Part shown: in pieces, positions 24,578 through 32,249 of the stretch
How the letters are laid out: every line of letters starts with the position of its first letter
Position numbering within the stretch: the stretch's first letter is position 1
Assembly: GCF_039872745.1 (NCBI RefSeq)
Contig: NZ_JBDPZD010000003.1
Location: 372,001-436,000, forward strand
Reading direction: 5' to 3'
DNA length: 64,000 nt
Source: Pelomonas paludis
GTDB lineage: Bacteria; Pseudomonadota; Gammaproteobacteria; Burkholderiales; Burkholderiaceae_C
Made by a program: the position numbers and the translations under genes
The notes under the pieces: model-generated
What the model was told of the DNA's origin: nothing
What the model saw: only the letters and a program-made list of their open reading frames with translations
The model's database searches: none

Positions 24578-26287
24578 TTAGTTGCCCTGGTTGTCCAGCT
24601 TGGCGCGCAGCAGAGCGCCGAGGCTGGTGGTGCCAGCGTTCTCGCGCTCGCTGGTCTGGGCCAGGCGCTGCATGGCTTCTTGCTGGTCGGCGCTGTCCTT
24701 GGCCTTGATCGACAACTGGATGTTGCGGGTCTTGCGATCCACGTTGACGATGACGGCGGTGACTTCGTCGCCTTCCTTCAGCACGTTGCGGGCGTCTTCG
24801 ACGCGGTCGCGGCTGATTTCCGAAGCGCGCAGGTAGCCGGTGACGTCGTCAGCCAGCTCGATCTCGGCGCCACGGGCATCCACGGTCTTGACCTTGCCGG
24901 TGACGGACTGGCCACGGTCGTTGATCGAGGTGTAGGAGGTGAACGGGTCGCTGTCGAGTTGCTTGATGCCCAGCGAGATGCGCTCGCGCTCGACATCCAC
25001 GCCGAGGACGACGGCTTCGACTTCCTGGCCCTTCTTGAAGTTGCGCACGGCAGCTTCGCCGGGCTCGTTCCAGGACAGGTCGGACAGGTGCACCAGGCCG
25101 TCGATGCCTTGGGCCAGGCCGATGAACACGCCGAAGTCGGTGATCGACTTGACGGGGCCCTTGACCTTGTCGCCGCGCTTGACGTTCTCGGCGAACTCTT
25201 CCCAGGGGTTGGCCTTGCACTGCTTCATGCCCAGCGAGATGCGACGCTTGTCTTCGTCGATCTCGAGAACCATGATCTCGACCTCGTCGCCCAGCGAAAC
25301 CAGCTTGGCGGGTGCGACGTTCTTGTTGGTCCAGTCCATTTCGGAGACGTGCACCAGGCCTTCGATGCCGGGTTCGATCTCGACGAAGGCGCCGTAGTCA
25401 GCAATGTTGGTGACCTTGCCGAACAGGCGGGTGCCGGTCGGGTAGCGGCGGGCCACGCCGAACCAGGGGTCGTCGCCCAGTTGCTTGATGCCCAGCGAAA
25501 CGCGGTTCTTCTCGGCGTCGAATTTGAGGACCTTGGCGGTCAGCTCTTGACCCACCGTCACCACTTCGCTCGGGTGACGGACACGGCGCCAAGCCATGTC
25601 GGTGATGTGCAGCAGGCCGTCAATGCCGCCGAGGTCCACGAACGCACCGTACTCGGTGATGTTCTTGACCACGCCGTTGACGATGGCGCCTTCTTGCAGG
25701 GTCTCGAGCAGCTTGGCGCGCTCTTCGCCCATGGAGGCCTCAACGACAGCGCGACGCGACAACACGACGTTGTTGCGCTTGCGGTCGAGCTTGATGACCT
25801 TGAATTCCATGGTCTTGCCCTCGAAGGGGCTCATGTCCTTCACCGGGCGGGTGTCCAGCAGCGATCCGGGCAGGAAGGCGCGGATGCCGTTCACGAGGAC
25901 GGTCAGGCCGCCCTTGACCTTGCCGGAGACAGTGCCGGTCACGAAGTCGCCAGACTCCAGGGCCGTCTCAAGGCTCAGCCACGAGGCCAGGCGCTTGGCC
26001 TTGTCGCGCGAGAGGATGGTGTCGCCGTAGCCGTTCTCGATGGCGTCGATGGCCACCGAGACGAAATCGCCGACTTGCACTTCGAGTTCGCCTTGGTCGT
26101 TCTTGAACTCTTCGATGGGCACATAGGCCTCGGACTTCAGGCCGGCGTTGACGACCACGAAGCTGTGCTCGACACGGACGACTTCGGCCGAGATCACTTC
26201 GCCGGCGCGCATATCGGCCTGCTTGAGCGATTCCTCGAACATGGCGGCGAAGGATTCGGCGCCGAAGGCTGCTTGGGTTTGGGACAT
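24578..26287 (-). CDS. rpsA: 30S ribosomal protein S1
   Basis: A 569-residue protein with six S1 RNA-binding repeats. Repeats are visible by their recurring wording, for example VVNAGLKSEAYVPIEEF in the first and GAFVEIEPGIEGLVHVSEM in the fourth. It binds mRNA leaders on the 30S subunit. The ATG at 26287 is preceded by AGGAAT. A 192-base untranslated stretch separates it from the aroA-cmk stop and includes a small CCTC/GAGG hairpin; rpsA leaders are often autoregulated, but nothing more specific can be read here. Confidence 0.97.
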   Translation of the reverse strand: MSQTQAAFGAESFAAMFEESLKQADMRAGEVISAEVVRVEHSFVVVNAGLKSEAYVPIEEFKNDQGELEVQVGDFVSVAIDAIENGYGDTILSRDKAKRLASWLSLETALESGDFVTGTVSGKVKGGLTVLVNGIRAFLPGSLLDTRPVKDMSPFEGKTMEFKVIKLDRKRNNVVLSRRAVVEASMGEERAKLLETLQEGAIVNGVVKNITEYGAFVDLGGIDGLLHITDMAWRRVRHPSEVVTVGQELTAKVLKFDAEKNRVSLGIKQLGDDPWFGVARRYPTGTRLFGKVTNIADYGAFVEIEPGIEGLVHVSEMDWTNKNVAPAKLVSLGDEVEIMVLEIDEDKRRISLGMKQCKANPWEEFAENVKRGDKVKGPVKSITDFGVFIGLAQGIDGLVHLSDLSWNEPGEAAVRNFKKGQEVEAVVLGVDVERERISLGIKQLDSDPFTSYTSINDRGQSVTGKVKTVDARGAEIELADDVTGYLRASEISRDRVEDARNVLKEGDEVTAVIVNVDRKTRNIQLSIKAKDSADQQEAMQRLAQTSERENAGTTSLGALLRAKLDNQGN

Positions 26288-26479
26288 GGTTGAGATTCCT
26301 GTGATGCCTCGTTGCGAGGACATCGGCGTGCAGCAATTGCTGCGGGTTAGGTTGTTGACATCGCCGCCCTCGGCTGGACTGACGTCCAGGAGCTGTCCGT
26401 GAAGGAGCAGGCTCGGGAGGGAAGGGCGGCGGGCCCTGACGCGTGGCGGCAGGCCCGAAGGCCACCACCCGCTGCTGCC

Positions 26480-28495
26480 TCAAGCCATGGGCTTGAAGGG
26501 CGAGCGTTCTGCCCACCAGCTCAGCACCAGATCCCTCGATTGCTCGATGGTCTGCTCCGAGTTGTCGAGCAGTCGCGCGTCCTGCGCGGGAGTCAGGGGC
26601 GATGTCGGCCGGGTTTTGTCCCGGGCATCACGCGCCTCCAAATCGTCACGCAAGCTCTCGATATTAGCCGAAATTCCTTTGGCCATCAATTGCTTATGAC
26701 GCCGGTCGGCGCGCGTGAGGCTGCTGGCGGTGAGGAAGACCTTGAGCGGCGCGCCCGGGAAGATGGCGGTGCCCATGTCACGGCCATCGGCCACCAGGCC
26801 AGGCGGGCGCCGGAAGTCGAGCTGCAGCTGGCGCAGGGCCTCGCGGACCTCGGGGACTGTGGCCACGCGGGAGGCCAACTGACCGGTGGATTCCCAGCGC
26901 AGCGCGTCGGTGACGTCCTCATCGCCCAGCCAGACGCGGTAATCGGTAAAGCGCAGCTTGAGTCCGGCGGCGACGCGGCCGAGGGCGGCGCCGTCGTCGA
27001 AGCTGACGCCGGCGCGCTCAGCCGCCAGACCGGTGGCGCGGTACAGCGCCCCGGAGTCGAGCACGTGGTAGCCGAGCGACTCGGCGAGTTCATGGGCCAG
27101 GGTGCCCTTGCCGGAGGCGGTCGGGCCGTCCACGGTCAGCACGGGTACTTCTTCGCTGCGCGCGGTGACGACGCCGAACAGGGTCTCGAAGTAGTCCGGA
27201 AAGGTCTTGGCGACGCAATACGGCTCCAGGATGCGGACCGGCACGGCCGCCTCGGTGACCAGGCCGTTGAAGGCGGCCAGCGAGAAGCACATGGCGACAC
27301 GGTGGTCGTCATAAGTGTGGATGCTGGCGGCCCGCCAGGCCTTGAGCGGCTCGACGCGCAGCCAGTCGGGGCCTTCCTCGACGGTGGCGCCGAGCTTGCG
27401 CAGCTCGGTGGCCATGGCGACGATGCGGTCGGTCTCCTTGACGCGCCAACTGGCGATATTGGTCAGCGTCGAGGGTGAGTCCGCGTACAGCGCCATCACC
27501 GCCAGGGTCATGGCGGCATCGGGGATGTGGTTGCAGTCGAGGGTGATGCCACGCAGCGGCCACTGGCCGCGCTTCACTTCGAGCCAGTTGGGGCCCGTGG
27601 TGACGGCGGCGCCCATGGCGATGGCGGCTTCGGCAAAGCGGACGTCGCCCTGCAGGGACTCGCTGCCCACGCCTTCGATGCGGATGGGCGTGCCCGTGGC
27701 AGCGATGGCGCCGAGCGCCACGAAGTAGGACGCCGACGACGCGTCGCCCTCGACGAACACCTCGCCCGGCGAGCGGTAGCGGCTGCCGGCCGGAATCACG
27801 AAGGCTTGCCAGCCCTCGCGGCGGACCTGGATGCCAAAGCGCGCCAGCAGGGCCAGGGTGATCTCGACATAGGGCTTGGAGATCAGCTCGCCGATCACCT
27901 CGATCCGCACGTCCTGCTCAGCCACCAGGGGCAGCGCCAGCAGCAAGGCGGTCAGGAACTGGCTGGACACGTCGCCGCGCACGCGCACGGCTTCGCTCAA
28001 GCGAAGCTTGGACGGCCCATGCAGGCGCAGCGGCGGGTAGCCCGGCTTGCCCAGGTCGTCGATCGCGCAGCCCAGACCGCGCAGCGCATCGACCAGGTCG
28101 CCAATCGGGCGCTCGTGCATGCGCGGCACGCCCGAAACCTCGAAGCTGCCACCCTGGGTGGCAGCCAGAACGGCCAGCGCGGCGGTGAGCGGGCGCATGG
28201 CGGTGCCTGCGTTGCCCAGGAAGAGCTTGGCCGCGGCCACCTTGACGGTCGCGCCGATGCCGTCGATGACAACGGGGCCGCCGGCTTGCACATCGACGCC
28301 GCAGCCCAAGGCGCGTAGGGCGTCGAGCATCACGGCGGTGTCGTCGGAGGCCAGCAGGTCGTGCACGACGGTGCGGCCTTCAGACAGGCCAGCCAGCAGC
28401 AGCACGCGGTTGGAAATGCTCTTGGAGCCGGGCAGGCGCACGGTGCCTGCGGCGCTGCGCAGGGGCGGGAGGTCGAGGAAGGGGATCTTGAACAT
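26480..28495 (-). CDS. Fused 3-phosphoshikimate 1-carboxyvinyltransferase (AroA) and cytidylate kinase (Cmk)
   Basis: One uninterrupted 671-residue frame. Residues 1-443 are a complete EPSP synthase: PGSKSISNR (22-30), LFLGNAGTAMRPL (91-103), RVKETDR (351-357) and the C-terminal KTFPDYFETLF. A linker of about seven residues leads to a complete cytidylate kinase from residue 451, with P-loop GPTASGKGT (457-465) and the GRDMGT motif. The junction is near base 27166. The first half makes 5-enolpyruvylshikimate-3-phosphate for aromatic synthesis and the second phosphorylates CMP/dCMP. Separate adjacent genes are usual; here the aroA stop has been lost. The start overlaps the tyrA stop (TGATG). 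Confidence 0.93.
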   Translation of the reverse strand: MFKIPFLDLPPLRSAAGTVRLPGSKSISNRVLLLAGLSEGRTVVHDLLASDDTAVMLDALRALGCGVDVQAGGPVVIDGIGATVKVAAAKLFLGNAGTAMRPLTAALAVLAATQGGSFEVSGVPRMHERPIGDLVDALRGLGCAIDDLGKPGYPPLRLHGPSKLRLSEAVRVRGDVSSQFLTALLLALPLVAEQDVRIEVIGELISKPYVEITLALLARFGIQVRREGWQAFVIPAGSRYRSPGEVFVEGDASSASYFVALGAIAATGTPIRIEGVGSESLQGDVRFAEAAIAMGAAVTTGPNWLEVKRGQWPLRGITLDCNHIPDAAMTLAVMALYADSPSTLTNIASWRVKETDRIVAMATELRKLGATVEEGPDWLRVEPLKAWRAASIHTYDDHRVAMCFSLAAFNGLVTEAAVPVRILEPYCVAKTFPDYFETLFGVVTARSEEVPVLTVDGPTASGKGTLAHELAESLGYHVLDSGALYRATGLAAERAGVSFDDGAALGRVAAGLKLRFTDYRVWLGDEDVTDALRWESTGQLASRVATVPEVREALRQLQLDFRRPPGLVADGRDMGTAIFPGAPLKVFLTASSLTRADRRHKQLMAKGISANIESLRDDLEARDARDKTRPTSPLTPAQDARLLDNSEQTIEQSRDLVLSWWAERSPFKPMA

Positions 28496-29406
28496 CACTT
28501 GCCGCCCGGGCGGGCTGCAGGGTTGGAGCCTGTGGGGCTGGGTCGGTCTGAAAGTTGCCAGGAGGCGCGGGCGTCGGAGACCTTGCGGATGGCAGCCTCC
28601 AGAGCGACGGGGTCGCCGCTCTCGATCAGGCGCTCGAAGCCATCCAGCGCCTCGCGGAACTTGTGGGCCTGCGCCAGCAGGTCGGCGCGGTTGGCCAGCA
28701 GGATGTCGCGCCAGACGGCGGGTTCGCTCGCTGCGATGCGCGTGAAGTCCCGGAAGCCCGGGCCGGCCAGCGACAGGAAGTCCGGCCCGCGCGCCTGGGT
28801 GGCCACGGCGTTGAAGTAGGCGAAAGCCAGCAGGTGCGGCAGGTGGCTCACGGCGGCGAAGGCCGTGTCGTGGTGCTGGGGCCGCATCCGCACGACCTGG
28901 GCGCCGATGCCTGACCACACATCGGTGGCGCGCTGCACCTGGGCCGGGTCGGTCACAGGGGAGGGCGTGATGATGACCTTGCAGCCCTGGTAAAGCGCCG
29001 CATCGGCGTTGGCGACGCCGCCGGCTTCCTTGCCAGCGATAGGGTGGCAGGGCACGAAGCCCGCGACCCGGTCGCCCAGTGCGCGCTTGGCGGCGTCGAC
29101 GACATCGCACTTGGTCGAGCCCACGTCCATGAAGAGCACGCCCGGGTTGACCAAGTGCCGGATGGCCTTGAGGGTGGCCTCGGTGGCGGCCACGGGCACG
29201 GCGATCAACACGATGTCGGAGCCCGAGACGGCGAGCAGGGCGGACTCGGCGGCGACGTCGATCACGCCCAGCTTGCGGGCGGCTTCGGTGGTGGACGGCG
29301 ACTTGCTGTAGCCCACCACGCGCTTGACCAGCCCCGCCTTCTTGAGCGCCAGCGCAAAGCTGCCGCCCATCAGCCCGCAACCGATCACGCCTAGCTGCTG
29401 GTACAT
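28495..29406 (-). CDS. tyrA: Prephenate dehydrogenase
   Basis: A 303-residue NAD(P)-dependent enzyme of tyrosine synthesis. The Rossmann motif GVIGCGLMGGS is at residues 6-16, and prephenate-binding blocks include CHPIAGKEAGG and SHLPHLLAF. The ATG at 29406 gives the standard N-terminus. It lies 8 bases after the pheA stop and its stop overlaps the aroA-cmk start, so pheA-tyrA-aroA/cmk are coupled. A second, more divergent homologue lies at 53096-54151. Confidence 0.93.
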   Translation of the reverse strand: MYQQLGVIGCGLMGGSFALALKKAGLVKRVVGYSKSPSTTEAARKLGVIDVAAESALLAVSGSDIVLIAVPVAATEATLKAIRHLVNPGVLFMDVGSTKCDVVDAAKRALGDRVAGFVPCHPIAGKEAGGVANADAALYQGCKVIITPSPVTDPAQVQRATDVWSGIGAQVVRMRPQHHDTAFAAVSHLPHLLAFAYFNAVATQARGPDFLSLAGPGFRDFTRIAASEPAVWRDILLANRADLLAQAHKFREALDGFERLIESGDPVALEAAIRKVSDARASWQLSDRPSPTGSNPAARPGGK

Positions 29407-29414
29407 GGTGGACT

Positions 29415-30521
29415 TCAACTCTTCAGGGGGTAGGCGCCGAGCAGCTTGAAGAACGCGCAGATCTCGCGCAGTTCTGCCAGTGCTGCTGCAACGTGGGGTT
29501 GGCTGGGGTGACCGTCGAGGTCGATGTAGAAGTAGTAGTCCCACTGGCCGGTGCGGGCCGGGCGGGACTCCAGGCGCGTCATGGACACGCCGTGCGTCTT
29601 CAGCGGCACCAGCAGGTCATGCATGGCGCCGGGGCGGTTGGCCACCGAGACGATGAGGCTGGTGCAGTCGCGGCTGCTGGGCGGCGGCATCTCCATGGTC
29701 TGCGGCAGGCAGATGATGGCGAAACGCGTGCGGTTGTAGGCCTCGTCCTGCACGGCCGGCGCCACGATGTGCAGGCCGAAGAGCGTTGAGGCCCGTTCGC
29801 TGCCCAGCGCGGCCCAGGCAGGATTGGTGGCCGCCAGGCGTGAGCCTTCGGCATTGCTCGACACAGCCCGGCGCTCGGCGTTGGGCAGGTGCTTGTTGAG
29901 CCAGGACTGGCATTGCGCGAGGGCTTGCGGGTGGGCCAGCACGGCCTCGACGCCTTCGAGTGATTTTTCCAGCCGCATCAGGTTGTGCCGGATCAGCAGC
30001 GACACCTCGCCCACGACGTGGCAGGGCGTGTGAAGGAACAGGTCGAGTGACCGGGTAACCACGCCCTCGGTCATGTTCTCGACGCCGACGACGCCGAACT
30101 GGGCGCCACCGCTAGCGGTGGAATGGAAGACCTCGTCGAAGTTGGCGCAATAGACGAGGTCGGCGCCACCGCCGAAGAACTCCAGCGCCGCCTGCTCGCA
30201 GAAGGTGCCGACCGGGCCGAGCACCGCGACGCGCTGCGGCGACTCAAGTGCCAGGCAGGCCGACATGATCTCGCGCCAGATGGCCTCGACGTGCTCGCCG
30301 CGCAGCGGACCGGGGTTGGCCTCGCGGATCTTGCGGATCACCTGCGCCACGCGGTCGGGGCGGAAGAAAGGGCTGCCCTCCAGGCGCTTGATCTCGCCGA
30401 CCTGCTCGGCCACGCGGGCACGCTGGTTCAGCAGGTCGAGCAGTTGGCGGTCGAGCGCGTCGATCTGGTCGCGCAGGGCGGCCAGGGCCGGCGTGGCCAC
30501 GGGCTTTTGCGGGTCAGCCAT
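29415..30521 (-). CDS. pheA: Bifunctional chorismate mutase/prephenate dehydratase (P-protein)
   Basis: A 368-residue enzyme of phenylalanine synthesis. The AroQ chorismate mutase domain is about residues 10-95 (LRDQIDALDRQLLDLLNQRA), the prephenate dehydratase domain about 97-275 (GPVGTFCEQAAL, and NRTRFAIICL with the catalytic Thr-Arg-Phe), and the C-terminal ACT regulatory domain about 285-365 (VANRPGAMHDLL, ESRPARTG). The ACT ESRP motif indicates feedback control by phenylalanine. It overlaps serC by 8 bases. Confidence 0.96.
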   Translation of the reverse strand: MADPQKPVATPALAALRDQIDALDRQLLDLLNQRARVAEQVGEIKRLEGSPFFRPDRVAQVIRKIREANPGPLRGEHVEAIWREIMSACLALESPQRVAVLGPVGTFCEQAALEFFGGGADLVYCANFDEVFHSTASGGAQFGVVGVENMTEGVVTRSLDLFLHTPCHVVGEVSLLIRHNLMRLEKSLEGVEAVLAHPQALAQCQSWLNKHLPNAERRAVSSNAEGSRLAATNPAWAALGSERASTLFGLHIVAPAVQDEAYNRTRFAIICLPQTMEMPPPSSRDCTSLIVSVANRPGAMHDLLVPLKTHGVSMTRLESRPARTGQWDYYFYIDLDGHPSQPHVAAALAELREICAFFKLLGAYPLKS

Positions 30522-31602
30522 GGCGGGCCTCGAAGTCTTTCAGGAAGGCCACCAGCGCCTGCACGCCCTCCATCGACATGGCGTTGTAGATCGAGGCACG
30601 CATGCCACCGACCGACTTGTGTCCCTTGAGTTGCAGCAGCCCAGCGGCCTTGGCTTCGGCAAGGAAGCCGTCGTTCAAGCGCTCGTCCTTCAGGAAGAAG
30701 GGCACATTCATGCGCGAACGGCAACTGGGGTGCACGCGGTTCACATAGAGCGACGAAGCGTCGATGGCGCCATAGAGCAGTTTGGCCTTGTCGATGTTGC
30801 GTTGCTCGATCGCGGCCAGACCTTTCAGGCCCTGGTACTCGAAGCGCTTGAGCCACTGGAACACCAGCCCGGCCACATAGATGGCGAAGGTGGGCGGGGT
30901 GTTGAACATCGAGTCGGCCTTGGCCACCGTCTCGTAGTTGAAGGCGGCAGGGCAGATGTCCAGCGCGTGGCCCAGCAGATCGTCACGCACGAAGACGAGG
31001 GTCAGGCCGGCCGGGCCGAGGTTCTTCTGGGCGCCGGCAAATGCCAGGCCGACGCGAGACCAGTCGATGGGCCGGGACAGCACGTGCGACGAGCAGTCGA
31101 TCACGAGCGGCACGTCGTTTGGCACCACGGGCAGCTCGTGGAACTCGAGGCCGTCGATGGTTTCGTTGGTGCAGACGTGCACATAGGCTGCATCGGGGCG
31201 CAGGTCCCAGTGCTCGGGGATGCGGCCGGAGTCCGCCGCGTCGGCCGCGACGTGCACGTCGGCATAGCGGCGGGCCTCGCCAGCGCTCTTGCGCGACCAC
31301 GAGCCCGTCAGCACCACGTCCACCTTGCCGCCGCGCGACAGGTTGAGCGGCACGAAGGCGTTCTCGCCGAGGCCACCACCCTGCATGAAGAGGGTACGGA
31401 AGTTGTCGGGCACGCGCAGCAGCTCGCGCAGGTCGCGCTGGGCCGTGTCGGCGATGGAGATGAACTCCTTGCCGCGATGGCTCATCTCCATCACGCTCAT
31501 GCCGGAGCCGTGCCAGTCGAGCATCTCGGCCGCGACCTGGCGCAGCACGTCCTCAGGCAGCACCGCCGGGCCGGCGGCGAAGTTGTAGGGGCGTTGGCTC
31601 AT
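30514..31602 (-). CDS. serC: Phosphoserine aminotransferase
   Basis: A 362-residue PLP enzyme that converts 3-phosphohydroxypyruvate and glutamate to phosphoserine and 2-oxoglutarate in serine and pyridoxine synthesis. The PLP lysine is Lys193 in GAQKNLGPAG; the N-terminal NFAAGPAVLP and C-terminal VGGMRASIYNAM are diagnostic. The ATG at 31602 is the conserved start. It lies 4 bases after the DUF2059 gene stop and overlaps pheA by 8 bases. Confidence 0.96.
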   Translation of the reverse strand: MSQRPYNFAAGPAVLPEDVLRQVAAEMLDWHGSGMSVMEMSHRGKEFISIADTAQRDLRELLRVPDNFRTLFMQGGGLGENAFVPLNLSRGGKVDVVLTGSWSRKSAGEARRYADVHVAADAADSGRIPEHWDLRPDAAYVHVCTNETIDGLEFHELPVVPNDVPLVIDCSSHVLSRPIDWSRVGLAFAGAQKNLGPAGLTLVFVRDDLLGHALDICPAAFNYETVAKADSMFNTPPTFAIYVAGLVFQWLKRFEYQGLKGLAAIEQRNIDKAKLLYGAIDASSLYVNRVHPSCRSRMNVPFFLKDERLNDGFLAEAKAAGLLQLKGHKSVGGMRASIYNAMSMEGVQALVAFLKDFEARHG

Positions 31603-31606
31603 GGCC

Positions 31607-32248
31607 TCACTTCTTGGGCTGTGCGGCCGATGCAGGCGCTGGCGGTGCATTGGCAGGACGCGCGGCACCCGGAGGCGGCAGGCCCAGCAGCTTGGCAACG
31701 GAGGTCTGCAGCGCACGGAAGCGGGCTTCCAGCGTCGGGCCGGCTTCGGGCACGACCTTCTCGGCGAGGCGCTTTTGCGTCTCGCCAAGGGCGGTGCCGA
31801 ACTTGCGGTTCACCGGCGCTTCCATCCAGGTCAGGATCTCGCGCAACTCGTCTTCGTTGAAGCGCTCTTCCAGGATGGCGCTGGAGGTACCAGGCAGGGC
31901 CTGCAAGGCCTTTTCGCGCAGGTAGCCCACGTTCTCTTCGACGAATTTGCGCAGCTCAGCGTCCAGCGCCTTGGCCGTGGCTTCGCGCTTGTCGGCCGGC
32001 ACCTGCTGCATGGCGGCACGGGTGGCGGTGACGAGCGGCGCCATCGGGCCCTGCACGACGGAGTTGGCCAATGAATCGGCGAGGCTGCGCTGGTGCTCAG
32101 TGATGCGAGTGATCAACTCGGCCTTGCTGAGCCCGGCGATGGGCTTGGCCGGCGCGTCGGCGGCCCAGGCCAGGGAGCTGCCGAGAAGCCCGGCCAGCAA
32201 AAGGGCGCCGAGTGGGGTGTTGCCAAGCGATGTGCGCAGGGGGTTCAT
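31607..32248 (-). CDS. DUF2059 exported protein
   Basis: A 213-residue protein with a signal peptide (cleavage probably after A-W-A at residue 29). The DUF2059 helical domain is about 105-165, with the conserved phrase FNEDELREILTWMEAPVNRKFG. An Ala/Pro-rich tail ends in AAQPKK. Function is unknown; it is commonly encoded between gyrA and serC in Burkholderiales. The ATG at 32248 is preceded by AGGAT and the gene starts one base after the gyrA stop. Confidence 0.82.
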   Translation of the reverse strand: MNPLRTSLGNTPLGALLLAGLLGSSLAWAADAPAKPIAGLSKAELITRITEHQRSLADSLANSVVQGPMAPLVTATRAAMQQVPADKREATAKALDAELRKFVEENVGYLREKALQALPGTSSAILEERFNEDELREILTWMEAPVNRKFGTALGETQKRLAEKVVPEAGPTLEARFRALQTSVAKLLGLPPPGAARPANAPPAPASAAQPKK

Positions 32249-32249
32249 A

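Noticed and set aside
24524..26293. Plus-strand open frame opposite rpsA
   Set aside because: Antisense to all six S1 repeats. The apparent repeats in its translation simply reflect those of rpsA.
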